Source: Methanosarcina siciliae T4/M (lineage in GTDB: Archaea; Halobacteriota; Methanosarcinia; Methanosarcinales; Methanosarcinaceae). Taken from it: a stretch of DNA of 64,000 nt. A program made the translations under genes and the position numbers. The notes under the pieces are model-generated. The model was not told the DNA's origin. It did not search any database and worked only from the letters and a program-made list of their open reading frames with translations. The stretch spans positions 4,402,001 to 4,466,000 of the forward strand of contig NZ_CP009506.1 in assembly GCF_000970085.1 (NCBI RefSeq). Reading direction: 5' to 3'. Within the stretch, counting starts at the first letter, position 1, and each line of letters begins with the position of its first letter. Positions 1 through 8,802 of the stretch are shown one piece after another.

Positions 1-827
1 TCTATTATGAATGCATTTGCAGATGTAGCTATTCTCAGAGGCAGTTCTGCCTTCTGACTCTCGATGCTCAAGACCTCGTCGCTGGCCAGGATGAAATCTG
101 CATACTTGGATTTCAAGGATTCAATATCAGCCTTTAAGGACTCGATCTTTTTGGTGACTTCGGCTTCTCTCTGTTCGATAAATCTTAACAGTTCGCTTGG
201 GACACCACCTCTTTCCGGAACTCTGAGTTCTCTGAATCCAAGACCCTGAAGTAACTCGTAAACTTTGTCGGCACCGCTTTTAGCTACAAACAGTACAATA
301 GCCTTCGATTGAGGGTCAAAGTACAACTCGTAAGCTTTGGTGATGCTTGAAATCTGACTTCCATCCAGGTTCCCTTTTATAGTGCCTGCGAAAACTTTCA
401 GGCTTTCGTAACCACGGTAGTCATCAAAGTCAAGATTGATGGATAGATAAGGCATGATCTCCTTTTTCTGGGATTCCAGGTCTTTCAGCTCATTTTCTAG
501 CTGAGCAATTGATTCTATTTTCGCTTCAATTGCACTATCCAGTTCATCCAGCTTCGAATCAAGGTCGCGCAGGACAGAGTCAGTTTTCTGAACTACCGGT
601 TCTTTGTTTACAATCCCCAAATAATTGGCGATAGAACGGATCTTCACAAGCTTTTTCGAGACTTCTTCTGCGTTTTTGAATGGCTTGCTGATCTTAAAAC
701 CAGACTCGTCTTCGACAAAATCTTCAATATGAAAGAGACTTGTATCATGCAGTGAATCGATGGTTTCTTTTAATATGCTTTTATGCCCGACAATAACGGC
801 CCTTGTCATCTCTTTAGGTCTACTCAT
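1..827 (-). CDS. ahaI: A-type ATP synthase subunit I, N-terminal part
   Basis: This is the membrane-anchored a/I subunit of the archaeal A1A0 ATP synthase, which carries the ion half-channels and binds the peripheral stalks. Only the first 275 or so residues are in the window; the gene leaves the left edge before its membrane segments. The visible part opens with MSRPKEMTRAVIVGHKS and is mostly charged coiled coil with Glu/Lys heptads, as expected of the cytoplasmic arm. The ATG at 827 overlaps the ahaH stop codon by 8 bases, which implies translational coupling. Identity rests on the sequence character and on the ahaH neighbour. Confidence 0.88.
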   Translation of the reverse strand, partial: MSRPKEMTRAVIVGHKSILKETIDSLHDTSLFHIEDFVEDESGFKISKPFKNAEEVSKKLVKIRSIANYLGIVNKEPVVQKTDSVLRDLDSKLDELDSAIEAKIESIAQLENELKDLESQKKEIMPYLSINLDFDDYRGYESLKVFAGTIKGNLDGSQISSITKAYELYFDPQSKAIVLFVAKSGADKVYELLQGLGFRELRVPERGGVPSELLRFIEQREAEVTKKIESLKADIESLKSKYADFILASDEVLSIESQKAELPLRIATSANAFII

Positions 828-1149
828 TAAGGACCGCCCTCTCAAACTCCTGTACAAGGTAATTGACGGATTTGTCGATATTAGCTTGAGCTTTTTGGGA
901 CATGGCTAATGCGTTTTTTTCACCATCGTTGACGATCTTATCTCTTTCCTCCAGGATCTTTTCTTCACCTACTTTAAAAGAGTCTTGTGCAGCTTTATGT
1001 GCATCGATTTCGGCCTGTCGCAGGATTTCCCTGGCTTCGGCCCGAGCATCGGAGATGCGCTTGTTTTTAGAATCAATGGCTTCATCAACCATCGCTTTGG
1101 CGCTCTCTTCCGCCTTTTTTATTTCGGATAAGATTTCATTTTTAGCCAT
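820..1149 (-). CDS. ahaH: A-type ATP synthase subunit H (peripheral stalk)
   Basis: This is a 109-residue, almost wholly helical protein rich in Ala, Glu, Lys and Arg, matching the H/G-type peripheral stalk subunit that pairs with subunit E in the archaeal ATP synthase. A right-handed-coil-like pattern (AEAREILRQAEIDAHKAA) runs through residues 35-60. A GGAG ribosome binding site sits six bases before the ATG. It is the first gene of the operon here and overlaps ahaI by 8 bases. About 900 gene-free, AT-rich bases lie upstream, so the operon promoter should lie there. Confidence 0.88.
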   Translation of the reverse strand: MAKNEILSEIKKAEESAKAMVDEAIDSKNKRISDARAEAREILRQAEIDAHKAAQDSFKVGEEKILEERDKIVNDGEKNALAMSQKAQANIDKSVNYLVQEFERAVLNE

Positions 1150-2048
1150 GTGAATCTCCGTCTCTCAAAATTTAATATATAAATTAATAATTAAAAATCC
1201 CTACTCCAATGGAGGTAGTTAACAAATCCTTTGCGAAAGAACTATATAACAGCTTCGGTTTTATCGAAGAGGACATTAATAATTATCACGATCAATCATT
1301 ATGTACTGAATTTACAGGAAATTTTTAAGAATTTTAAAAATATAAATATCAACATATACGGTTAAAATCCAAAAGATTAAATAGAACAGTAAAAAATAAT
1401 TAAATAGAAACAGTTTAATATAATTAATTGACAGAAAATGCTGAATCCTGCCCGCAGAATAGAAATGCAAAGCCATGAAAAACCTTTTTTAAATTAACAT
1501 TTTAATAGGGAATATTAAGTTCAGCCAAAAATAAATGTGAATTTACGTCCTGGATTTAAAACTTTGTAAAATAAATCGTATAGATGTGTTTGGGCTTAAA
1601 ACGCATATACTCCCCTTTTTCATCGTTAAGAAATTTAAAGTAATTTTAACTAAGAAATAAATGAATTTATTAAGAGTGATAAATATAATGATTTTTTAAA
1701 AATATATACTGTGTTTCTCCGATGATGGGACTCATAGGGTGGGTATCTCTGTTCATTTTCCCCTTTCACTTGTGAATTTCAAAAAAAATATTACAGAAAG
1801 ATATACAGAGAAAATGAGATGAAATTGAAGATTATAAGGTAAGGTAAAAAGCTGGAAAATGATCCCTGAAAACACGGGAACTCCTTTAAAATAATGAAAA
1901 ATACAGGAAATCAAAAAAATAAATATCCAATAATATTAAAGAAGATGGAATACTCTGGAAAAAGCAAAAAACCAGAAATAAGTTGCCCTTAAGGAATAAT
2001 TATACCTATATAAGAACAAGTACACCCATATAGGACATTGAAAGGAAA
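1150..2048. other. gene-free AT-rich spacer
   Basis: No convincing reading frame is seen on either strand. It separates the start of ahaH from the end of the radical-SAM gene, both on the minus strand. A TATA-like stretch (ttaatatataaa, 1172-1183, minus) is probably too close to the ahaH ATG to be its only promoter, because the predicted start would exclude the GGAG ribosome binding site. The operon promoter is more likely further upstream. No strong hairpins or repeats were noticed. Confidence 0.6.
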
Positions 2049-3230
2049 TTATTTAAGCCGGTAAGGGATTTTTGCTCCTTTGGGAATGGTATGTATGTAC
2101 TCCTTACGGAATTCAGGGTTTCGCATCATGCAATAGGCTGCATCATCTTTTTTGTAAGCATTATGCTTTCCCATGCGCTTCCAGATAGTCTCCAGGGGCT
2201 CTTCGGAGATATTGCCGAAAGATAGTGGGGTATATGCACAGGGCATTACCTCTCCGTCCGAAGCGACATGCATCCAGCGCCTGCCGGCAAAGCATCCGAA
2301 AAGTTCAGGTCCCATAAAATATGGGAAAGCAGTGACTCTCGGGCCTTCTGGTTTGATGTTCATGTTTTTTTGGAAACTCTGAAGCCTTGAGACGTCCTTT
2401 TTGCTTATTACCTCGTCTTCGTGTTCAAGCCAGCGCCCTACCGCAATGATCTCATAGATTGACATCTCCTTCATTTCCAGATCGGCTGCAAGAGAATAAA
2501 ACTCTTCAAGGTCATCGATGTTATGCGGAGAAACAACCACAAACATATCGGTAAGGATTCCTGCGGCATCTGCATTCTTTATCCCATCAATTGCGTCTTT
2601 GTATGCCCCGGCCCGGCCTCTTATGCGGTCGTGCTCAGCTTCGAAGGGACTGTCAAGGCTGATCCTTGAGGCGTAAAGCCCTGCGGTCTTAAGGGCTTTT
2701 GATCTTTCTTCGGAGAGCTTGAAGCCTGAAGTAAAACATGTGGCAATTGCTTTTGTCTTGTCTACCCTTGCTACCATTTCAACCAGGTCGTTTCTGAGCA
2801 TTGTCTCCCCGCCATCAAAGGAAACCAGATAGGCCCCAAGGTCAAGGCTCTGGTCAACAGCGGAACAGATCTCGTCCAGGGTCAGTTCCTTTTCAGGTTT
2901 TATGTCAGCTGCCCCACAGTGAATGCACCTGTTTGGACAGCGTGCGGTAATTCCTATTGAAAATTGATCCGGAACGCGTTTCTTCCTTATGGCGGCAATT
3001 TCAGCACTTATGACCCGGCTGAAAACAGGGCCCGGGATGGGAGGGATCCAGGTAGAAAAGATAATCTCTTCTTCACTTATCGAGATGGGTTTTTCTTCCG
3101 CAAAGATGTTATTTATACGTTTCAGAAAGGGTTTTGCAAGGTGGGAAAGAGGGCCCTCTGCATCGAGCACCATCTTTTCATTTTCCGTGCTGGCGTTTAC
3201 CTTAATCACCGGGCTATCATATACTCGCAT
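2049..3230 (-). CDS. radical SAM protein with SPASM-like C-terminus
   Basis: This is a 393-residue radical S-adenosylmethionine enzyme. The cluster-binding CxxxCxxC motif is CPNRCIHC, with Cys 98, 102 and 105, followed by a GGE-type motif (SFDGGETML) that binds SAM. The C-terminal part has spaced cysteines (FGCFAGRRW, EVMPCAYTP, AAYCMMRNP), as in SPASM/Twitch domains that hold an auxiliary Fe-S cluster, and the familiar ending GNISEEPLETIWKRM. I place the start at the ATG preceded by AGGTG (3230) rather than nine codons upstream. The substrate is unknown. It lies next to a prenyl synthase on the same strand, about 140 bases away, which may or may not be functional linkage. Confidence 0.8.
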   Translation of the reverse strand: MRVYDSPVIKVNASTENEKMVLDAEGPLSHLAKPFLKRINNIFAEEKPISISEEEIIFSTWIPPIPGPVFSRVISAEIAAIRKKRVPDQFSIGITARCPNRCIHCGAADIKPEKELTLDEICSAVDQSLDLGAYLVSFDGGETMLRNDLVEMVARVDKTKAIATCFTSGFKLSEERSKALKTAGLYASRISLDSPFEAEHDRIRGRAGAYKDAIDGIKNADAAGILTDMFVVVSPHNIDDLEEFYSLAADLEMKEMSIYEIIAVGRWLEHEDEVISKKDVSRLQSFQKNMNIKPEGPRVTAFPYFMGPELFGCFAGRRWMHVASDGEVMPCAYTPLSFGNISEEPLETIWKRMGKHNAYKKDDAAYCMMRNPEFRKEYIHTIPKGAKIPYRLK

Positions 3231-3368
3231 GGATACACCTGATAAAATTAGTGTCAAAAGCTGAAAACTTTAAGGGTTTAAGTAAGCAACTAAATGGTAT
3301 CATTTATGGCATTTCAGATCCAGAAATTTGACAGAGTTGATTCATTTTTCAGGATGAGCGGGACTAAA

Positions 3369-4226
3369 TCATATATTCTCAAGCATGTCTACGGTTATAT
3401 AATCAGTTATCTGGAAAAGCTTATCCCTCGCCGAACATGCTCTGAATGTTTCCAGGGTTTCTTTTGCGGCACTAACGTGCTGCTTTACAGAAACTATGGA
3501 CTTCTCTAAGGCTTCTTCCTTTGACATGTTCCTCATGTAAATGTGCGGCAAAGTTTCAGACGTGAATTTGGACTCTTTACCCTCAACAACTTCTAAAAAT
3601 TCAAGGATGTCGTCAACAATCTGATATGCAGTTCCCAGGGAATTTCCAAAGAAGTTAAAACGCTCCGCAAGAACCTCATCAGCTCCTCCGGTATATGCTC
3701 CGATGGATGCACTGATTGCGAATAGGGAAGCTGTTTTTTTATATATGCATTTAAAATAATCGCTTTCTCCGAACTTATCGTCATCAAGTCTCAGGTCAAG
3801 AACTTCTCCTTCCGCCATATCCATCCCGGCTTTTCCGAAGTCCCGAATGACCTTTTTCCCATAGGGAGATATGAAAGCAATAGATTTTGCAATGAGATAG
3901 TCCCCGCAGAGCAGGGCTCTGGAATGCCCGAATTTTTCCGGTGCAGAGGGCAGGTTCCTTCGGAGAAGTCCCTGGTCAAGCAGGTCATCATGAATTAAAG
4001 AAGCCGAGTGCATCATTTCAACAGCAAGGGCAGCATCAAGGCTCCGGGAATAAGAGCCTGAGCAGATCTCACTTGCCAGAAGCAGGATAATTGGTCTAAT
4101 TCGTTTTCCACCGGAATGACAGACATGTTCAACCATTTTTTTTAAGCTGGAGTCCCCTATCCGGGCAATTGAGTCCTCGATCCCGGCTTCAACATATCTG
4201 TATTCTTCCCACTCTTCAATATTCAT
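3369..4226 (-). CDS. polyprenyl diphosphate synthase (trans-isoprenyl family)
   Basis: This enzyme condenses isopentenyl diphosphate with allylic diphosphates to make lipid or quinone-like side chains. It has 285 residues. It shows GGKRIRP (residues 39-45), the first aspartate-rich motif DDLLD (80-84) and a second motif YQIVDDILEF (201-210) in which the last Asp is Glu. The residues four and five before the first motif are Ser and Ala. Small residues there generally allow products longer than C15, so C20 or longer is inferred; archaeal lipid or methanophenazine chains are candidates. The ATG at 4226 has GGAG eight bases upstream. It starts five bases after the ccmE stop, so the ccmD-ccmE-prenyl synthase genes look co-transcribed. 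Confidence 0.85.
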   Translation of the reverse strand: MNIEEWEEYRYVEAGIEDSIARIGDSSLKKMVEHVCHSGGKRIRPIILLLASEICSGSYSRSLDAALAVEMMHSASLIHDDLLDQGLLRRNLPSAPEKFGHSRALLCGDYLIAKSIAFISPYGKKVIRDFGKAGMDMAEGEVLDLRLDDDKFGESDYFKCIYKKTASLFAISASIGAYTGGADEVLAERFNFFGNSLGTAYQIVDDILEFLEVVEGKESKFTSETLPHIYMRNMSKEEALEKSIVSVKQHVSAAKETLETFRACSARDKLFQITDYITVDMLENI

Positions 4227-4231
4227 CAATA

Positions 4232-4612
4232 TTACTCCGTATACTTTGACGGGCATCCGGTAATGACCTTATTTGCCTCAAACGTAGACTCGGAAATCAT
4301 TGTTCCGCTAACGGTTACCTGTTTTCCTTCGGCAAGATTGGAAGGGAGGTCTCCTACATAGTTCACATGTATCTTAAGGTTTTCATCATTTTCGTCTTTC
4401 AGTTCGAATGATGTCACGCCAGGGGCCTTTTCAAGGCTTCCTGCTTCTACGATTCCGACGGCATTTATATTTTTCCCGGTATAGCCCTGAGGGTCAGAAA
4501 GCAGCTCGGATACTGCCAGGTATCCTTCAGAAGAGTCGACTCCGTATAACCCTATAAGGAACACACCAGCAATAAAAGCAACTGCAAGCAATGTTTTCTT
4601 TTTTTTATTCAT
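4232..4612 (-). CDS. ccmE: cytochrome c maturation protein CcmE, archaeal CxxxY type
   Basis: CcmE is the heme chaperone of System I cytochrome c maturation; it is membrane-anchored with an OB-fold outside the cytoplasmic membrane. The 126-residue protein has a Lys-rich N-terminus, one membrane helix (residues 7-23) and the OB-fold motifs AVGIVEAGS and VTVSGTM. It ends with CPSKY (Cys120-Tyr124). Archaeal CcmE proteins are known to carry CxxxY where bacteria have HxxxY, so the Cys is the expected heme-binding residue. A start nine codons upstream (4639, MIEPYG) is equally possible: it overlaps the preceding stop codon as TAATG and has AAAGGTTA before it. No ccmA, B, C or F is in the window. 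Confidence 0.85.
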   Translation of the reverse strand: MNKKKKTLLAVAFIAGVFLIGLYGVDSSEGYLAVSELLSDPQGYTGKNINAVGIVEAGSLEKAPGVTSFELKDENDENLKIHVNYVGDLPSNLAEGKQVTVSGTMISESTFEANKVITGCPSKYTE

Positions 4613-4638
4613 TTTTAAAACCCCGTATGGCTCGATCA

Positions 4639-4743
4639 TTACATTAACCTTTTGTTGAGTCCCGCATACTTCCTGATTAATGAAAGAAAGTAGGCAACTA
4701 TGAGTATCCAGCTGATTGCAAATGCCAGAATAAAAGGTTCCAT
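4639..4743 (-). CDS. CcmD-like small membrane protein
   Basis: This is a 34-residue reading frame: MEPFILAFAISWILIVAYF followed by SLIRKYAGLNKRLM. It has one membrane helix (residues 4-22) followed by a short basic tail, the plan of CcmD-type proteins, which help release holo-CcmE from the CcmABC complex. Its stop codon shares bases with a possible ccmE start (TAATG), and GTGAT precedes its own ATG. Position directly before ccmE and the helix-plus-Arg/Lys-tail pattern support the call. At this length, similarity alone cannot prove it. Confidence 0.6.
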   Translation of the reverse strand: MEPFILAFAISWILIVAYFLSLIRKYAGLNKRLM

Positions 4744-5754
4744 TCATATCACATCTCTGCGCTATCAGTTCCTTCAACCCGATTTTGAATCCAGGGCGAG
4801 GAAAAGTAAGAACGCTGGTTTTGAAAACTTGTGTCTAGCTCTATATAAGAGTATATATTCTTTCTCAGAGAAATAAGATTTCTGGAGAGAAAGCAGATGA
4901 AATCCCAGTTTTATTCTTAACAGTAAAAATAATAATAGTGATTTTTATTCCAAGTGTGTAATATTATTGCTGATGTATTATATTATATATATCATATTTA
5001 TAAAATAAAAAATTTTGCAAAGTTGTTGCCTGGGGAAGAAGTGCTTTTCATTTAAAAATTAGCAAAAAACGACTAATTTGCCTGGAAAGTTCGCCTCAAA
5101 CATAACAATAATTATTTTATTGTTATATTTGTATTTTGGGATTTTTACTCTAAAACATTCCTGTTAAAAGCCTTTTTCAGGCCAGCTGGGTTAACAATAA
5201 AATAAAGCGGCTCATATAAAATTTAACTATACATCTCATAATATTTTTCATGATAATTCGACTGGAGCTTTCAATTTTTTTCTAAACGTGTTCCTTTGCA
5301 CGGTTCAATAGTGTTAATCCAATTCAGCTTCACGTTTTCTTTTGTCTGTCTTTTTTAACTGATGAATAATCAGTTGGTTTTCATTTATATGTTCATTTAT
5401 TTTTTCCGAGAAGATCGCCCTACGGGGCGGTATGGACACATCCCAACTTCTGGATTGGAAGATGGATCTAAAAAGTCTCATACCAATATATAAATCCAGA
5501 TCCTTTCCGTACTGATAAATCAGACTGTTGGGAATTAAGAATAAGAATAGTAAAGGTTAATCCTGGGAGTTTTGAACTAAGAGAAGAATAATGAGGACTA
5601 ACCCGGGAGAATTTCATAAATATAGGGCAAATTATAGTGAGTTGTGGTGAGGAAGAAAGTGATTTGCTGTACTAATTTCCAAGTGTATGAAAAAAGATAT
5701 TATGTCGAGCGAAAACATTATATTTAACAAATACCTCTAAAGGTGTTGCAGTTT
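4744..5754. other. gene-free spacer with several hairpins
   Basis: No gene is recognised. The stretch is very AT-rich and holds inverted repeats. At 5102-5126 there is a perfect 10-bp stem, ATAACAATAA with TTATTGTTAT, around a 5-base loop. AATTAG pairs with CTAATT around 5060-5085. At 5414-5431 there is a GC-rich stem closed by a TACG tetraloop. The last could belong to a small RNA. Promoters for ccmD (minus) and tRNA-Gly (plus) should lie here. Confidence 0.55.
5414..5431. other. very stable hairpin with TACG tetraloop, candidate small RNA element
   Basis: Seven base pairs (ATCGCCC with GGGCGGT, one G-T wobble) are closed by C(TACG)G, a member of the exceptionally stable UNCG tetraloop class. 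It sits alone in a 1-kb spacer. A weaker hairpin (CTTC...GAAG near 5444-5460) follows. No gene start or terminator T-run is adjacent, so a role in a small RNA is only an inference. Confidence 0.35.
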
Positions 5755-5826
5755 GCGTTGATGGTCTAGCGGCTATGACTTGGGCCTTCCAAGCCCAAAA
5801 CCCGGGTTCGAATCCCGGTCGGCGCA
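5755..5826 (+). tRNA. tRNA-Gly (anticodon TCC)
   Basis: This is a 72-base cloverleaf. Acceptor GCGTTGA pairs with TCGGCGC (two G-T pairs). The anticodon arm is TGGGC/GCCCA with loop CTTCCAA, giving anticodon TCC (glycine, GGA codons). The T arm carries GGTTCGAATCC and the discriminator base is A. No CCA is encoded and no intron is seen. Confidence 0.95.
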
Positions 5827-5895
5827 TTTAAATCTTATTCGGATAGTGTTTAAATTTCTTTTTCCTTATTTTACCGCACCCAGAGACGTTTTAGT

Positions 5896-5980
5896 GCGAG
5901 GGTTGCCCAGCCAGGTCAAAGGCGATGGGCTTAGGACCCATTTTCGTAGGAATTCGTGCGTTCGAATCGCACCCCTCGCA
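5896..5980 (+). tRNA. tRNA-Leu (anticodon TAG)
   Basis: This is an 85-base class II tRNA with a long variable arm. Acceptor GCGAGGG pairs with CCCTCGC. The anticodon arm is ATGGG/CCCAT with loop CTTAGGA, anticodon TAG (leucine, CUA). The T loop is GTTCGAATC and the discriminator is A. It lies 69 bases after tRNA-Gly on the same strand and ends 7 bases before the stop codon of the convergent PAP2 gene. Confidence 0.95.
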
Positions 5981-5987
5981 TTTTCTT

Positions 5988-6515
5988 TTACCGGGCTTTT
6001 TCCAGAGAATATCCGAAAAGCCCGTACTTAATCAGCATCTTTTCAACACATATCCAGAAAAATCCGACCAGTAAGCCGATAAATGCACCAACTATCACAT
6101 CCGAAGGGTAATGGACTCCTATAAATATCCGACTCAAACTTACGGTAATGGCAAAAGCCCAAACTAAAAGTTTGTACTTTCCTGCCCTCGGATGTAAAAA
6201 TGTAGCCAGAGCAAAGGACATTAGGGAATGCCCGCTCGGCATGGAGTAACCTGTGGTGCAAGTCACAAAGCGGATATCTTCAGGTCTTGGGACTTCAAAA
6301 ACAGGCTTTAGAGCCAGGGCCAGAGCCCATGCTGATACGAGTAAGGCAAGGAAAAGGATCGTCTGCTCCCTTCCGTTATAATAATAGAGCACAGCAATAA
6401 TCAGAAAAATAAAATAATCGAATTTAAGGCTTACAAATAACATGAAAGGGTCGAGAAAGGAAAAAGAGTTAAGAAATATCAGGGCATAATAATCAAACTG
6501 AGAATATATTGACAA
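5988..6515 (-). CDS. PAP2-family membrane phosphatase
   Basis: This is a 175-residue multi-pass protein with the three phosphatase motifs of the type 2 phosphatidic acid phosphatase family: KPVFEVPRP (Lys70, Arg77), PSGHS (93-97) and SRIFIGVHYPSD (Arg129, His135, Asp139). It probably removes phosphate from a lipid phosphate or polyprenyl diphosphate at the membrane. The start is TTG at 6515, supported by GTGATC a few bases upstream, which matches the 16S 3' end. The gene is convergent with the tRNA-Leu gene. Confidence 0.88.
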   Translation of the reverse strand: MSIYSQFDYYALIFLNSFSFLDPFMLFVSLKFDYFIFLIIAVLYYYNGREQTILFLALLVSAWALALALKPVFEVPRPEDIRFVTCTTGYSMPSGHSLMSFALATFLHPRAGKYKLLVWAFAITVSLSRIFIGVHYPSDVIVGAFIGLLVGFFWICVEKMLIKYGLFGYSLEKAR

Positions 6516-6657
6516 GCAGGATCACTTCTTAGCTTTTCCGGATTCAGGGCTAAAACCATTTATATTTAATTTAAGTTAATTTAATTAGTTTATTTTCTGA
6601 TTTCAAACTATCTATTATTTTAAGGCAAGACGCTAATTCTCTGCACATGTTTTTCTC

Positions 6658-8199
6658 TTATGCTTTTCTCTTACGGGATTTTCTTGCAAGATATCTCTCT
6701 GAGCCGGGATGCTCGACAAGTTTCCCATTTTCAAGTACGGACAATGAACCGTGTCCGCAACAGATGAGGCATTTCTTACTTTTTTTTGAAAGCTCGTTTT
6801 CAAGTTCAAGTATCAGGGACATAAGGGTGTTTCGTTCTTCTCTTGCAAGGGTGCTGTCTACATTTACCGATGTCATGAGATAATCAGCAAGGGTATTGTA
6901 CTCCGTTCTCTCCTGGCTCAGGCTCCTGAAGTTAATCACCGCGTCCTGGGGAAAGACAAGCCCTTCTTCGGGGCACAGGTAGAAGATTTCTCCATGCATG
7001 TGCCCTCCCAGACCCTGAAGGGCTTCAAACTCAAGGTTTCCTACCCTGAAACGGGCAATAAGCGGAAAAGCTCCCCTTTTCTCGCCTTCTCCGGCCTGCA
7101 CTGAGATCTCCGGAAAAAGGATCACATTTGAAGGAGGAGTGAACCTTGAAAAGAGGTTAATCATTTTTGTATAAACCTCTTCCAGAATGCAACCCTGATT
7201 GCTGGACCCATAGGCCCTGCTGGTTTCCCGCGTGATTTTCAGGGTTTCCCCATTCAGGTAAGAAGGGGCGGAAAAATAGCCTGCTGCCCCGCAGTGGTCT
7301 GCATCTGCATGGGTAATATAGATTCTTTTTAGGAGGCTCAGGTCCCCAAGCCCGTAGTGCTGGAGCATATTCACGACATCAGGTTGATATATCCCGTAGC
7401 CCGTATCAATCATTACCCTTTCGTCGGGAGTATCAAAAAGATATATATTCCCTCCGCAGGGCAACTGGAAGCAGAAAAGTTCAATGTCGTCCTTTATCCT
7501 GACCCTCTGCACATCGGCATAAAAGCCTTCCCCTGAAGTCCGGCTGAGAGTTTCTCCGACCTTGAGGATGTTTTCAAAGACCTCAACGGGATCTTTCCTC
7601 AGGTTTGAGAGCTCCTGGGCTATGTGGTTAATGTCGTGCAGGAATTTCATTAAAAAAGCATCTTCTGCGTTTCCGACATAGTTCCTCAGTTTCTGGGCAA
7701 GCCTGAGGTAAAAAACCGTATCGTCGAGCTTTTCTCCTGTCGTGTCATACTCAACGATCTCAAGCCTGTATTTTGATTTGAGCCTGTTCAGGAGTGCATC
7801 TATAAGGCTGGCATCTTCATTATTCAGGCTCACAACAAGCCTTTCAGGGTGCTGCCCCCGGTCATCGAAATCAAGAAATGTGATATTTGCCCCGGAAGAA
7901 GAAGTATGGTTCAGGAAATCAAATAATGCTCCCGAGCAGTTTGGGAGATAGACATTGAATTTCAGAAAAGCCACAGGCTGCAGGGAGGTCTGGAGGTATC
8001 CTATTCTTTCCAGCTCCCCAAGGATTTTCTGATATGCCTGCAAAGCTGCCGTCACCTCGAAAAAAACGGTGTTCCTGTCGATTCTCCGGTCATACTGGAT
8101 CCGGTTAATGTTTCCTTCATACCGCGTGATAATCTCGGCTGCTCTGTGCAGGGCTCCGGGCTTATCTGGCATGCAGGCGATAAAAGAGAATTGTTCCAT
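6658..8199 (-). CDS. ACT-domain / metallo-beta-lactamase-fold fusion protein
   Basis: This is a 513-residue protein. Residues 1-75 read as an ACT ligand-binding domain (FIACMPDKPGALHRAAEII), and 80-155 look like a second, more divergent one. After a helical linker, residues 235-480 form a metallo-beta-lactamase fold with THADADH (296-302) as the metal-binding HxHxDH equivalent, GGHMHGE as the next ligand block and CCGHGS near the end. The first His of the usual motif is Thr-His shifted, but the D-x-D-H part is intact. Hydrolase activity regulated by an amino acid or similar ligand is inferred; the substrate is unknown. ATG start, transcribed alone. Confidence 0.8.
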   Translation of the reverse strand: MEQFSFIACMPDKPGALHRAAEIITRYEGNINRIQYDRRIDRNTVFFEVTAALQAYQKILGELERIGYLQTSLQPVAFLKFNVYLPNCSGALFDFLNHTSSSGANITFLDFDDRGQHPERLVVSLNNEDASLIDALLNRLKSKYRLEIVEYDTTGEKLDDTVFYLRLAQKLRNYVGNAEDAFLMKFLHDINHIAQELSNLRKDPVEVFENILKVGETLSRTSGEGFYADVQRVRIKDDIELFCFQLPCGGNIYLFDTPDERVMIDTGYGIYQPDVVNMLQHYGLGDLSLLKRIYITHADADHCGAAGYFSAPSYLNGETLKITRETSRAYGSSNQGCILEEVYTKMINLFSRFTPPSNVILFPEISVQAGEGEKRGAFPLIARFRVGNLEFEALQGLGGHMHGEIFYLCPEEGLVFPQDAVINFRSLSQERTEYNTLADYLMTSVNVDSTLAREERNTLMSLILELENELSKKSKKCLICCGHGSLSVLENGKLVEHPGSERYLARKSRKRKA

Positions 8200-8323
8200 A
8201 AAGCAGCCTCTGATCAGATAAAGCCGTTTTTCTGGTTAATGTAAATAAAATCCTGCCTTACTTTAAACTTTCCCGTATCTGTAAAAAAGATTCATCAATC
8301 AAATAATTAGTACTCATAATAGT

Positions 8324-8776
8324 TCAGCACTCAAGCACAATAGCCCGGAGTTCAAACACCTCAAAGACTCCTTTTATCTCCGAAAGAGGGTTCTTTTTCC
8401 TGTAAAAAAGATGAGATTTGCAGGCACAGTCCGTGCACCCGAAGCCCTGAACCGAATCTCCTCCGAGCCTGCGGGCAAGTTCGCACTCAAGACGGGCAGA
8501 AGTGGCGGCACAAATCGCCCATTCCAGTTTGAATGAAGGGGTCAGGTGGAGATAATCGACATGCCATCTGGGATTTTTATCCCTCTTCGAAGAAAGGTCA
8601 ATATGCCTTTTTACCCGCTTCATGCCTCCGGGTCCGAGCGCTGAGCCAGTGTAGATATGAAAACCTTCAGAAAATGAAAAATTGCCCTTTTTTCCCACTT
8701 CAATCACGCAATCCCTGTTCTCGAATACAAGGCAGTAAACTCCTTTTTCGGAAAAGTCCATTTTCGAAAAATCCAT
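8324..8776 (-). CDS. DUF123 (GIY-YIG-like nuclease fold) protein
   Basis: This is a 150-residue protein of the DUF123 family. It shows the GVYCLVF opening, GFHIYTGSALGPGG, which corresponds to the GIY-YIG-like core, and RWHVDYL followed by Cys-rich ECELA and GCTDCACKSHLFY. Families of this type are related to GIY-YIG endonucleases, but no activity is established for this group as far as I know. I chose ATG 8776 with GGGG upstream over the TTG two codons earlier. It lies 26 bases after the ADP-ribosylglycohydrolase on the same strand and is probably in its operon. Confidence 0.75.
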   Translation of the reverse strand: MDFSKMDFSEKGVYCLVFENRDCVIEVGKKGNFSFSEGFHIYTGSALGPGGMKRVKRHIDLSSKRDKNPRWHVDYLHLTPSFKLEWAICAATSARLECELARRLGGDSVQGFGCTDCACKSHLFYRKKNPLSEIKGVFEVFELRAIVLEC

Positions 8777-8802
8777 TTTCAAAGACCCCTGGTTTTAAGC
8801 CC

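Noticed and set aside
1165..1190. TATA box of the ATP synthase operon
   Set aside because: It is too close to the ahaH ATG; the predicted transcript would begin after its ribosome binding site.
5411..5435. Fragment of 16S rRNA, because CCCTACGGGGCG resembles an archaeal 16S helix
   Set aside because: The similarity covers only the hairpin; flanking bases do not continue as 16S rRNA.
5780..6031. 83-codon plus frame across tRNA-Gly and tRNA-Leu
   Set aside because: It consists mainly of tRNA sequence.
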